64,000 nt of DNA from Lachnospiraceae bacterium KH1T2 (GTDB lineage: Bacteria > Bacillota > Clostridia > Lachnospirales > Lachnospiraceae). A program made the position numbers and the translations under genes. The DNA is taken from positions 1 through 64,000 of the forward strand of contig FOSY01000010.1 of assembly GCA_900114405.1 (NCBI GenBank). Direction: 5' to 3'. Below the pieces are notes generated by a model. It searched no databases, was not told the origin of the DNA, and saw only the letters and a list, made by a program, of their open reading frames with translations. Shown in pieces: positions 43,696 through 52,040 of the stretch (position 1 is the first letter of the stretch; each line of letters begins with the position of its first letter).

Positions 43696-44436
43696 TCAAT
43701 CATATGTAAACGTTTTCAGAAAGTTTTTAGCACGTTCTGTTTTTGGAGCATCAAAGAAAGCTTTAACATCGCCGGTTTCTTCAACGATATCACCTTTGTC
43801 AAAAAAGACTATGCGATCAGCGACAGCTCTTGCAAATGCCATTTCGTGGGTAACTATAAGCATTGTTGATCCATTTTTGGCAAGTTCTAGCATGGTCTGT
43901 AAAACTTCATGTACCATTTCGGGGTCAAGTGCAGCAGTAACTTCATCAAAAAGCAGCACATCAGGGTGCATTATGAGCGCTCTTACTATGGCGACTCGCT
44001 GTTTTTGACCACCTGAAAGCTGTCTTGGGTAATAGTCTTTTTTGTCGGAAAGTCCCACTTTGGCAAGAAGTTCGATCGCTTCTTTTTCTGCATCGGCTCT
44101 GTTTCGTTTCTGAACCTTTAATGGTGCTAAAATTATATTCTCGATGACGGTTTTGTGAGGAAAAAGATCATAGGACTGAAAGACCATTCCGACCTTTTGC
44201 CTTATCTTATATATTTCCTTACTTGTCGTATTTACTTCATGACCGCAGACTTCGATATGTCCGCTGTCGATTGTTTCCAGACCGTTAAGACATCTGAGAA
44301 ATGTGCTTTTTCCGCATCCGGAAGGCCCTATAATGACGACAACTTCTCCTTTATTTATTGTGAGATTGATATCTCTAAGAACAGTATTTTGATCATAACT
44401 TTTATGAAGATGATCCACTTTTATAAGCTCGTTCAA
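43696..44436 (-). CDS. Polar amino-acid ABC transporter ATPase (GlnQ type)
   Basis: The 246-residue ATPase has Walker A GPSGCGKST near residue 37, the Q-loop VFQSYDLFPHKTV, signature LSGGQKQRVAIVRAL and Walker B VLLFDEVTAALDPE. These are typical of the PAAT family that imports glutamine, arginine, cystine or related solutes. It starts with TTG behind AGGTGG and follows the permease gene by one base. It is the last transporter gene; trmO comes next on the same strand. Confidence 0.92.
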   Translation of the reverse strand: MNELIKVDHLHKSYDQNTVLRDINLTINKGEVVVIIGPSGCGKSTFLRCLNGLETIDSGHIEVCGHEVNTTSKEIYKIRQKVGMVFQSYDLFPHKTVIENIILAPLKVQKRNRADAEKEAIELLAKVGLSDKKDYYPRQLSGGQKQRVAIVRALIMHPDVLLFDEVTAALDPEMVHEVLQTMLELAKNGSTMLIVTHEMAFARAVADRIVFFDKGDIVEETGDVKAFFDAPKTERAKNFLKTFTYD

Positions 44437-44437
44437 T

Positions 44438-45112
44438 TTATGTCCACCTTTTCTCTAATATTGCTGATATCCTGCTTATAGGGAAGCAGACCATAAAGTA
44501 AAGTAAGAAAACAACTCCAAATATGCCAAATGCCGCATTTGGAGAGCTTCGACGGTTTGCTTCGATTATCTGCTGTGAAACTTTTAAAACTTCGACAATA
44601 CCTATCATCATTACAAGTGATGTTGTTTTTATCATTCGAGTGACTAAATTTATCGAAAGCGGTGTGAGGCGACGGAAAGTCTGAGGAAGAATAATGTAAA
44701 AATATACCTGAAACTTATTCATTCCGAGAGAATATGCTGATTCATATTGAATCTTTGGTATGCTCTTTATCGAGCCGCGTACCAGATCGCCCATTTCGGC
44801 AGTACCCCAAAAAACGAATACTATTATGGCGGCAAGCTTTGCCTCGATATTTATACCCAATACTCTTGTGGTTCCAAAGTAAACAATAAATAAAAGAACC
44901 ATCTGCGGCATAATCCTCACGATTTCAAGGTAACCTCTGAAAAATACTTTGACAACGATGTTTCTTGAGGTCATGAGTATTCCTGCTATAAGTCCTAAAA
45001 GGATACTGATAAAAACAGCGATAAGACTTATTTCTACAGATACCCAGAGCCCTTTAAGCAGTCGGAGCATATTTGTTCCCTTAAAAAGTACGTCAATTCC
45101 CAAACTCTGCAT
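44438..45112 (-). CDS. Polar amino-acid ABC transporter permease
   Basis: The 224-residue permease of HisMQ type has about five transmembrane helices and the family segments GYLEIVRIMPQMVLLFIVYF and YESAYSLGMNKFQVYFYIILPQTF (the ATPase-coupling loop). It overlaps the upstream permease gene by 20 bases. The ATG follows GGAGG. It should form a heterodimer with the next protein. Confidence 0.9.
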   Translation of the reverse strand: MQSLGIDVLFKGTNMLRLLKGLWVSVEISLIAVFISILLGLIAGILMTSRNIVVKVFFRGYLEIVRIMPQMVLLFIVYFGTTRVLGINIEAKLAAIIVFVFWGTAEMGDLVRGSIKSIPKIQYESAYSLGMNKFQVYFYIILPQTFRRLTPLSINLVTRMIKTTSLVMMIGIVEVLKVSQQIIEANRRSSPNAAFGIFGVVFLLYFMVCFPISRISAILEKRWT

Positions 45113-45755
45113 GACGTATCCTCCTTTCTAATGCTGAACCGATAATGGATACAGGCAGCAGCATGATGAGATAGAATATTACAAGGAGGGATAGGCATTC
45201 GACTGTTTTAGCGTACATTCCGATGAGGTCTTTAGCTGTAAACATCAGATCCATCAGGCTTATGGTCGAGAAAACAGAAGTTTCTTTTAATAGAAATATC
45301 ACATTGGCGATAATTCCCGGAAAACTGATTGTAAATGCCTGAGGCAAAATTATATATACAAAGGTCTGCCTTTTAGTCATTCCGAGTGACAGAGCAGATT
45401 CACTTTGTATAGCGGCGACAGATTCAAGACCGCTTCTTATAGTCTCTATCATATATGCGCCGCCAATGAGCCCGAGTCCAAGTATTCCACATTTTTCTGC
45501 AGACATTTTAATTCCGATTTTAGGCAGTGCAAAATAAATAAAAAAAAGCTGTACCAGAAGAGGTGTGTTTCTGAAGACCTCTACATAAATGAGTACAAGC
45601 TTATCCAGAATAGAAATATTAAAATGCCTGATAGCAGCACCTGACAGCCCTATTACTAAGGCTGCCAGGATTCCTAACCATCCAATTTTTACAGTGAGAA
45701 ATAGCGCTTCCGTGTATAACGGAATATAAGATCTGATTATTTCAAAATCAATCAC
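45093..45755 (-). CDS. Polar amino-acid ABC transporter permease
   Basis: The 220-residue HisMQ-type permease has VEVFRNTPLLVQLFFIYFAL and the coupling loop QSESALSLGMTKRQTFVYIILPQ. Its GTG start overlaps the binding-protein stop (GTGA, four bases), indicating coupled translation. Family members are usually similar in length to this one and pair with a second permease, as here. Confidence 0.9.
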   Translation of the reverse strand: MIDFEIIRSYIPLYTEALFLTVKIGWLGILAALVIGLSGAAIRHFNISILDKLVLIYVEVFRNTPLLVQLFFIYFALPKIGIKMSAEKCGILGLGLIGGAYMIETIRSGLESVAAIQSESALSLGMTKRQTFVYIILPQAFTISFPGIIANVIFLLKETSVFSTISLMDLMFTAKDLIGMYAKTVECLSLLVIFYLIMLLPVSIIGSALERRIRHAEFGN

Positions 45756-46690
45756 TCTGCTTTACCACCTTCTACTACAAGTGTATCTTCATAATCTGCA
45801 CCATAGGTATCGAGAAGTGTTTCTTCATAATCCTTGTGGAAGAAATTTTCCTTGCCGAGAGATTCGATCTCATCGTTGAGCCAGGTGAGAAGTGAATCGT
45901 TGCCCTTGGTAACTGCAGGTGCGATGGTATCAGCATCGCCGAGTGAAGGGATTCCTACTGTGAAGCCTTCATTTTCGATAGAAAATGCAATGACTTCTGT
46001 GTTGTCATTAGCCCATGCACGTGCATTTCCGTTTTCAAAAGCGGTCTTTGCTTCTGCATAAGCATCATATTTCTGAAGTTTAATATCAGGATAATTTTTT
46101 TCGAGGTATGTTTCAGCTGTTGTACCTGAAATTACGATGATGCTGTCGTCTGCTTTAATGTCATCAAGACTTTCTAAGACATCGTCTGATGGAGATATAA
46201 CGCCGAGTGCAACATTCATATATGGAAGAGCGAAATCAACTTCCTGAGCTCTTTCTTCTGTAACGGTGAAGTTTGCAAGGATGATGTCTACTTTACCTGT
46301 CTGAAGATACTCAATTCTGTTAGCTGCCTCAGTAGAAACATAGTTGATATTTACACCAAGGTCTTTACCGAGTCTTTCAGCGAGATATACATCATATCCT
46401 GCATAATCACCGTTTTCATCAACATAACCAAAAGGACTCTTGTCGGAAAATACACCGATGTTTATAGTGCCGCTTTCCTTTATCTCATCAAGAGTTCTGT
46501 AAACCTGTGATGCGTCGCCTGCTGTTGCAGCACTGCTTTCAGAAGAAGATTCGCTTACTGCAGCAGAAGAAGTCTCCTGCGCTTTAGCATTAGCCTGAGT
46601 GCTTGCGCTGCCGCATCCGGTGAGAAGTGCTCCTGCAAGTGTTGTTGATATAACAGCTCCGATAAATTTAGATAATAGATTTTTTTTCAT
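45752..46690 (-). CDS. Polar amino-acid ABC transporter substrate-binding lipoprotein
   Basis: This 312-residue family 3 binding protein has a lipoprotein signal ending ALLTGCGSAS and a Ser/Ala/Gln-rich linker. The domain then begins GTINIGVFSDKSPFGYVDENG, followed by DVYLAERLGKDLGVNINYV and QTGKVDIILANFTVTEERA. The ligand is probably an amino acid but cannot be specified. It is the first gene of a four-gene minus-strand importer operon. GGGAGG precedes the ATG. A TATAGT-type -10 box is visible about 60 bases upstream, preceded by TTTAGTAAAGAT. Confidence 0.9.
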   Translation of the reverse strand: MKKNLLSKFIGAVISTTLAGALLTGCGSASTQANAKAQETSSAAVSESSSESSAATAGDASQVYRTLDEIKESGTINIGVFSDKSPFGYVDENGDYAGYDVYLAERLGKDLGVNINYVSTEAANRIEYLQTGKVDIILANFTVTEERAQEVDFALPYMNVALGVISPSDDVLESLDDIKADDSIIVISGTTAETYLEKNYPDIKLQKYDAYAEAKTAFENGNARAWANDNTEVIAFSIENEGFTVGIPSLGDADTIAPAVTKGNDSLLTWLNDEIESLGKENFFHKDYEETLLDTYGADYEDTLVVEGGKAE

Positions 46691-46819
46691 ATGTGCCTCC
46701 CTTGTCGGATGAGCTGTTGAATTTTTAGTAAATGCGTGCTCACCTGATAGAGAAAACTATAATCTATCTTTACTAAATGTGGGTAGTACTAATGATTTAT
46801 AGTTAGTGATAACTTTTTC

Positions 46820-47941
46820 TTATAACAACCTTGGCTGCTTTTCCCAGCCGGCGGCGATTTTTTCTTCGAGCATGTCGAGAGGTAAAAGACCGGAAAGCGA
46901 GTCGTAGGCGGTTAGATTCATAGCTCCTGTTCCGGCAGCATTATGCAGGCATTGCTGTGGAGATCTTTTAGATAACATGCTGTAAAGGAAGGCGGCTATC
47001 GAGGTGTCGCCGGCACCGGTTCCGGAGCAGATCTTATCAGGTACATAGCTTTGCTCAAAGATAGAAAGGTCTCCCCAATCATCACTGAAGACAGGAGAAA
47101 TCTTTTTCATGATTTCGGAAGAAGAAGTTGCGAAATACATCCCCGGTGTACCACATTTTAGAAGTACGGCATGGCATCCCATAGACAATACCTTTTGGGC
47201 AAGTGGTATAATGTCTTCGTCAAGTGAAAGATGTAAACACATATCATCCTGTCCGGAACGTTTTTTAATCATTTCATATTTAGGTCGATCGATGAGAAAA
47301 CACAGCTCTTCGAAGCTTGGTGTGAAAATATCTATGAGTGGAAGTACTTTTTTGAAGATTTTTTCCCAGTCAGTTTTGCCCGACTTGGAATTAGGATCGG
47401 TCATAGCAAGGTCCATGCTTGTTATCAGTCCCATGGACTTGACTTTTTGAAAAAGAGAAACACATTCTGCACCTTCATTTTCGTAGAAGCGACGCATGAG
47501 TGTTGGGTAACCGAAGTGAAAAAGTTCGCATGAGCTTAATTTATCAAAATTGATATCGTCAGTTGAAAAGCCGTCATTTGCACCGGGATCTGAAAGAAAT
47601 ATACGGTCGTTGCCCGGAATTGCCAGAGCAAAGGTGTATGAAGTCGTATATCCGTCAGATATTATGAAATTTGAAGTGTCTGCACAGTGTTCTTTGTACT
47701 GCTCTAAGATAAGGTGACCGAAGGAATCATTGCCGATCTTTGCAATGAGCATTGTATCAGCACCGAAAAATTTTAGAGCAAGCCCTGTATTTGAAACGCA
47801 TCCACCTACAGCGACTGTTGGTCGCCCTACCTGTACGAGCTTGCCCGGAATGAGAATTTCGGAAACCGGACGATGTTCTCCGGTATTTGGAAAAGTCGGT
47901 GTCATATCAAGACATACATAACCTGCAACGGCAATTTTCAT
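46820..47941 (-). CDS. PfkB-family carbohydrate kinase
   Basis: The 373-residue ribokinase-fold kinase begins MKIAVAGYVCLDMTPTFPN and has the glycine-rich VAVGGCVSNTGLALKFFGAD loop and the catalytic CSGTGAGDTSIAAFLYSML near residue 305. It is longer than typical ribokinases by about 60 residues. Genes of this type often sit beside RbsABC-like importers and phosphorylate the imported sugar. Here it is divergent from such an importer, so the pair probably handles one sugar, identity unknown. The start at 47941 follows AGGAGGA; an upstream frame extension to 48049 has no site. Confidence 0.87.
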   Translation of the reverse strand: MKIAVAGYVCLDMTPTFPNTGEHRPVSEILIPGKLVQVGRPTVAVGGCVSNTGLALKFFGADTMLIAKIGNDSFGHLILEQYKEHCADTSNFIISDGYTTSYTFALAIPGNDRIFLSDPGANDGFSTDDINFDKLSSCELFHFGYPTLMRRFYENEGAECVSLFQKVKSMGLITSMDLAMTDPNSKSGKTDWEKIFKKVLPLIDIFTPSFEELCFLIDRPKYEMIKKRSGQDDMCLHLSLDEDIIPLAQKVLSMGCHAVLLKCGTPGMYFATSSSEIMKKISPVFSDDWGDLSIFEQSYVPDKICSGTGAGDTSIAAFLYSMLSKRSPQQCLHNAAGTGAMNLTAYDSLSGLLPLDMLEEKIAAGWEKQPRLL

Positions 47942-48174
47942 AAAGTTCCTCCTGCGTGTATTTAAGTGGTTTGTTGATGGTGTATTTAAAATGTAGATGC
48001 ATATATGATTTAATTGTAGAATACGTAAAAAGAAAACATCAATTGACATTTGTCATATGGTTAAAATGACTAAAGATAGGTGAAAAAGTGTGCGTAAATC
48101 GGTAAAATTACACTTGTAACAAGACAGAAGAAATAAATCTTCTGTACAAAAGTTATAAACGGGAGGTTTCATCA
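47942..48174. promoter_or_regulatory. Divergent control region between the sugar kinase and RbsB-type importer
   Basis: On the minus strand TTGATG-N18-TACAAT is a plausible kinase promoter. Just upstream lies TGACA-TT-TGTCA (about 48043-48054), an inverted repeat centred between the two genes and a candidate operator. The importer leader has two hairpins, CTTG-TAA-CAAG (48113-48123) and ACAGAAGA-AATAAA-TCTTCTGT (48123-48144), then TGTACAAAAG and GGGAGG. Confidence 0.5.
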
Positions 48175-49257
48175 ATGAAGAGAAAGTTAATCGCAGCATT
48201 ATTGACAATGGCTATGGTTGGTTCACTTACAGCTTGTGGATCAGCATCTGCACCGGCTTCATCAGCAGCTCCAAGCGAAGCACCTGCAGAAACAGAGGCT
48301 GCATCAGAAGCAGCAGGCTCTGAGGCAGCACCGGCAGCATCAACAGCAGCGGCTTCATCTGACACAGAAACAACATATGACACAACAAATAAGACAGGCA
48401 GAAAGCTTAAATTTGGCTATACCTGTATGGATGGTACAAACCCGTTCTTCGTAACTATCCAGAATGAGATGAAAGCGAAGATAGAAGCTAACGGTGATGA
48501 GCTTGTTATCACTGATCCGGGAAATGATGTTTCAAAGCAGATCTCACAGGTTGAGGATATGCTTTCACAGAATCTTGACGGATTATTCATGAATCCGGTT
48601 GATGCAGAAGGTATAGCACCTGCACTTGATGAGGCAAAGACGGCAGGTGTTCCTATGGTTGGATTTGATACACAGGTTGCTGATATGTCATACCTCGTAT
48701 CTTATACAGGTTCTGATAACTACAATGCAGGTAAGGTAGTTGGTGAAGATCTCGTTGCAAAGTGCCCTGATGGCGGCGATATCATCGTGCTTGACTCACC
48801 TACAATGCAGTCAGTAGTTGATCGTACAAACGGTTTCCTTGATGCAATCGATGGACACGGCTTTAATATCGTAGCTCAGCAGGATGCAAAGGGTAATCTT
48901 GAAGAAGCTATGGGCATTGCAGAAGATCTTCTTCAGGCTCATCCTGATGTAGTAGCTATCTTTGGCGGCAATGATCCTACAGCGCTTGGAGCTCTTGCAG
49001 CAGCAAACGCAGCAGGTGTAACAGATTGTAAGATCTATGGTGTAGATGGTTCTCCTGATATCAAAGCTGAGCTTGCTTCAGGTGATTCACTTATCGCTGG
49101 AACAGGCGCACAGTCTCCTGTATCTATCGCTGATAAAGCAGTAGAGATCATGTATAAGGTTATGAATGGTGAAGAAGTTGAGTCTACTTATCCTGTAGAT
49201 ACATTCCTCATCAATGCAGATAACGTTGCTGACTACGGCACAGATGGATGGCAGTAA
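48175..49257 (+). CDS. RbsB-type sugar-binding lipoprotein
   Basis: This 360-residue periplasmic-binding family protein has a lipoprotein signal ending GSLTACGSAS and a long Ala/Ser/Glu-rich linker (about residues 22-75). The domain then begins LKFGYTCMDGTNPFFVTIQNE, with FMNPVDAEGIAPALDEAKTAG, FGGNDPTALGALAAANAAG and IYGVDGSPDIKAEL. These match ribose/galactose-type binding proteins. It is the first gene of the CUT2 importer (binding protein, ATPase, permease). The closely related protein at 53673 is membrane-anchored and probably a sensor for the same ligand. Confidence 0.9.
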   Translation: MKRKLIAALLTMAMVGSLTACGSASAPASSAAPSEAPAETEAASEAAGSEAAPAASTAAASSDTETTYDTTNKTGRKLKFGYTCMDGTNPFFVTIQNEMKAKIEANGDELVITDPGNDVSKQISQVEDMLSQNLDGLFMNPVDAEGIAPALDEAKTAGVPMVGFDTQVADMSYLVSYTGSDNYNAGKVVGEDLVAKCPDGGDIIVLDSPTMQSVVDRTNGFLDAIDGHGFNIVAQQDAKGNLEEAMGIAEDLLQAHPDVVAIFGGNDPTALGALAAANAAGVTDCKIYGVDGSPDIKAELASGDSLIAGTGAQSPVSIADKAVEIMYKVMNGEEVESTYPVDTFLINADNVADYGTDGWQ

Positions 49258-49282
49258 GCCGACAGGCTGAATAATTCAAATA

Positions 49283-49318
49283 TAAGGGGTGCTGACGTTT
49301 ATACGACAGCACCTCTTA
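49283..49318 (+). other. Intra-operon mRNA hairpin
   Basis: TAAGGGGTGCTG pairs with CAGCACCTCTTA around a 12-base loop, with no T run after it. It lies between the binding-protein gene and the ATPase gene and probably protects the upstream message from 3' decay, raising binding-protein yield. Confidence 0.65.
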
Positions 49319-49375
49319 TTAAGTAAAGTAGGCTGCTCTGCCCGTGTAGGACGACCGGGCAAGGAGGTAGAAAAG

Positions 49376-50869
49376 GTGGATGCAAAGAACGGAAAAGTTA
49401 TACTTAAAATGAAAAATATCACCAAGACCTTTCCTGGTGTTAAAGCGTTGGATAATGTCAATCTGGAGCTTAAGGAGGGTGAAGTTCATGCACTATTAGG
49501 CGAGAATGGTGCAGGAAAGTCGACGTTGATAAAGGTTCTTGGCGGCATATATCATGCAGATGGCGGAGAAATTGAGATCAATGGTAAAGCTACAAAGATA
49601 GGAAGTGTACAGGACGCTGAAAAAAACGGTGTCGCTATCATTCATCAGGAACTTGTGCTTGTTCCATACATGACTGTTGCAGAAAACATATTCCTTGGGC
49701 GTGAATTAGGAAAAGGAATTTCTGTAAATCTCGCACAGCAGGAGCGTGAAGCGCAGAAAGTGCTTGATGAGCTTGGAATGGACATCCATGCGGGCGCTCT
49801 TGTAAAGGATCTTTCAATCGCACAGCAGCAGATGGTTGAGATAACTAAAGCAGTTTCAGTTCATTCAAAGATACTTGTAATGGATGAGCCGACTTCATCT
49901 ATCGCGGAAAAAGAAGTTGAAAATCTATTTAAGATAATGAGAGATCTCACTGCTCACGGGGTAGGAATCATCTACATTTCTCATAAAATGAGTGAGCTGC
50001 AGGACATCTGCGACAGAGTGACGATAATGAGAGATGGTCAGAGTGTGGCTACTAAAGTGGTCGCAGAAACATCAAGAGATGAGCTTATAGCATTGATGGT
50101 AGGACGACAGCTTACGCAGTACTATGAGCGTGATTTCCAAAAAGCCGGAGAGGAGCTTTTGAGGGTAGAAAACCTTTCAGATGGAAATCGTGTAAAGAAT
50201 GTTTCATTTGAGCTTCGCAAAGGAGAGATAATTGGCTTCTCAGGACTTGTGGGCGCGGGCAGATCTGAGACAATGGCTGCGATATTCGGGCTTACAAAGG
50301 GAGTCAGCGGCAATATATATGTAAATGGAGAAAAGGCAGAGATAAGGTCACCAAAGGATGCAATGGCTAAGGGGATTGCATTTGTTCCGGAAAATCGTAA
50401 GGAAGAGGGACTTTACCTTGTTCAGGATGTGCGCTATAACACCACGATAGAAGTTCTGGAACAATTTATAGGTCACTTGCGGGTTGATGGAAAGAAAGAA
50501 GAAGGGATAACACAGAGATTCATTGACATGATGAGGACAAAAACTCCTTCGCAGGCGCAGACCATAGGTAATCTTTCGGGCGGAAACCAGCAGAAGGTTT
50601 TGATCGGACGCTGGCTTGCAACTGCTCCGAAGATATTGATTTTGGATGAGCCTACACGTGGAATTGATGTAGGAGCAAAGTCAGAGATCTATGCGATCAT
50701 GAATGAGCTTGTAAAAAATGGTGTTTCAATAATTATGATCTCGTCTGAACTGCCGGAGATCATAAATATGAGTGACAGAATTTATGTAATGGCTGACGGA
50801 GAGGTTAAGGGATGTCTTGATCACACGGAAGTTTCTCAGGAGTCAATTATGAATCTGGCAGCTATTTGA
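49376..50869 (+). CDS. CUT2 sugar ABC transporter ATPase (RbsA/MglA type)
   Basis: The 497-residue protein has two ATPase domains. The first has Walker A LGENGAGKSTLIKVLGG, signature VKDLSIAQQQMVEITKA and Walker B ILVMDEPTSSI. The second has the degenerate GLVGAGRSETMAAIFGLTKG and signature NLSGGNQQKVLIGRWLA with LILDEPTRGIDVGAKSEIY. This duplicated architecture defines the CUT2 family. GTG 49376 behind AAGGAGG at 8 bases is chosen over an upstream in-frame start without site. Confidence 0.93.
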   Translation: MDAKNGKVILKMKNITKTFPGVKALDNVNLELKEGEVHALLGENGAGKSTLIKVLGGIYHADGGEIEINGKATKIGSVQDAEKNGVAIIHQELVLVPYMTVAENIFLGRELGKGISVNLAQQEREAQKVLDELGMDIHAGALVKDLSIAQQQMVEITKAVSVHSKILVMDEPTSSIAEKEVENLFKIMRDLTAHGVGIIYISHKMSELQDICDRVTIMRDGQSVATKVVAETSRDELIALMVGRQLTQYYERDFQKAGEELLRVENLSDGNRVKNVSFELRKGEIIGFSGLVGAGRSETMAAIFGLTKGVSGNIYVNGEKAEIRSPKDAMAKGIAFVPENRKEEGLYLVQDVRYNTTIEVLEQFIGHLRVDGKKEEGITQRFIDMMRTKTPSQAQTIGNLSGGNQQKVLIGRWLATAPKILILDEPTRGIDVGAKSEIYAIMNELVKNGVSIIMISSELPEIINMSDRIYVMADGEVKGCLDHTEVSQESIMNLAAI

Positions 50870-50884
50870 TGGGAGGGTAAGTCG

Positions 50885-51871
50885 ATGAATGAAAAAAAGA
50901 AAGCCGCTTCAAATAGTGCGGTAAAGCGTTTCTTTTCAGAAAATCTGGGTATTTTGGCAGCACTTGTAGTGCTTTGCGTTTTCCTTGGAGTTTTTCCCGG
51001 AACAAGTCAATATTTTGTGACGGTAAAGAATTTATTTAATGTTTTGAGGCAGATCTCAACGAACCTCCTGCTTGCATGCGGAATGACAATGGTAATCATT
51101 CTTGGAGGAATCGACCTTTCGGTTGGTTCGATCATTGCTCTTTCGGGAGTTTTGGCAGCGGGATGCGTATCACGTTATGGATTGTCAATTCCGGCAGCAT
51201 TTGCAGTTGGTATTTTGATCGGCATAGTGTTTGGTATTTTTAATGGATTTGTTATCTCTAAAACAACAATCCCTCCATTCATTGTCACACTTGCTACAAT
51301 GAACATTGCAAGAGGACTTGCAGGGGTTTATACAGGTGGTTCTCCGGTACGAGTTGTTTCAAAGGAATGGCAGTGGGTAGGTGCAGGTTATGTGGCAGGA
51401 ATCCCTGTTCCGGTAATCATAATGATAATCGTCTTTATAATTTCAATGTTCATTCTAAATAGAACTAAGATGGGACGTTATATATATGCAGTTGGTGGAA
51501 ACCCAATGGCTGCAAGGTTTTCGGGTATAGATGTAAGTCGTGTAAAGTTTCTGGTATATTCATACTCAGGAATCATGGCAGGTATTGCAGGTATCATACT
51601 TGCTTCACGTATGTACTCCGGTCAGCCGACAGCAGGTGAGGGCGCAGAGATGGATGCGATCGCAGCAGTTGTAGTCGGCGGAACGTCAATGGCAGGTGGT
51701 TCTGGTAAGTTAAGCGGAACGCTTATCGGTGCGCTCATAATCGGTATTTTGAACAATGGTCTGAATCTTATGAATGTCAATTCATTCTGGCAGACAGTTG
51801 TAAAAGGCGTTGTAATACTCCTTGCGGTAATGATCGACTTCTTCAGAAACAGAAATAAGGCAAAACAGTAA
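50885..51871 (+). CDS. CUT2 sugar ABC transporter permease (RbsC type)
   Basis: The 328-residue permease has about eight to ten helices and the family motifs LLACGMTMVIILGGIDLSVGS, FIVTLATMNIARGLAGVYTGG and MDAIAAVVVGGTSMAGGSGKL. It follows the ATPase by 15 bases with GGGAGG before the ATG. A strong terminator follows directly, so the importer operon has three genes. Confidence 0.93.
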   Translation: MNEKKKAASNSAVKRFFSENLGILAALVVLCVFLGVFPGTSQYFVTVKNLFNVLRQISTNLLLACGMTMVIILGGIDLSVGSIIALSGVLAAGCVSRYGLSIPAAFAVGILIGIVFGIFNGFVISKTTIPPFIVTLATMNIARGLAGVYTGGSPVRVVSKEWQWVGAGYVAGIPVPVIIMIIVFIISMFILNRTKMGRYIYAVGGNPMAARFSGIDVSRVKFLVYSYSGIMAGIAGIILASRMYSGQPTAGEGAEMDAIAAVVVGGTSMAGGSGKLSGTLIGALIIGILNNGLNLMNVNSFWQTVVKGVVILLAVMIDFFRNRNKAKQ

Positions 51872-51877
51872 AATGAG

Positions 51878-51920
51878 AAAAGATGTTATTGGATGAAAAA
51901 ATCCGATAACATCTTTTTTT
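51878..51920 (+). terminator. Terminator after the CUT2 importer operon
   Basis: AAAAGATGTTAT pairs with ATAACATCTTTT, with an inner GGAT/ATCC pairing and a GAAAAA loop, then a run of T. Confidence 0.88.
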
Positions 51921-52040
51921 GTTTTTTATAAAGCGCATTATACATGAGCAAATACTATTTTAATTTTGAATGAAAGTGATATATTGATTTGGTAACCGTT
52001 GTACAGATATGTATACAAAAGAAAAGGGGGATTTAGTGCG

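Noticed and set aside
48123..48144. ANTAR hexaloop in the RbsB-type importer leader
   Set aside because: ACAGAAGA-AATAAA-TCTTCTGT has a six-base loop with A1 but A, not G, at position 4, and there is no second hexaloop or terminator.
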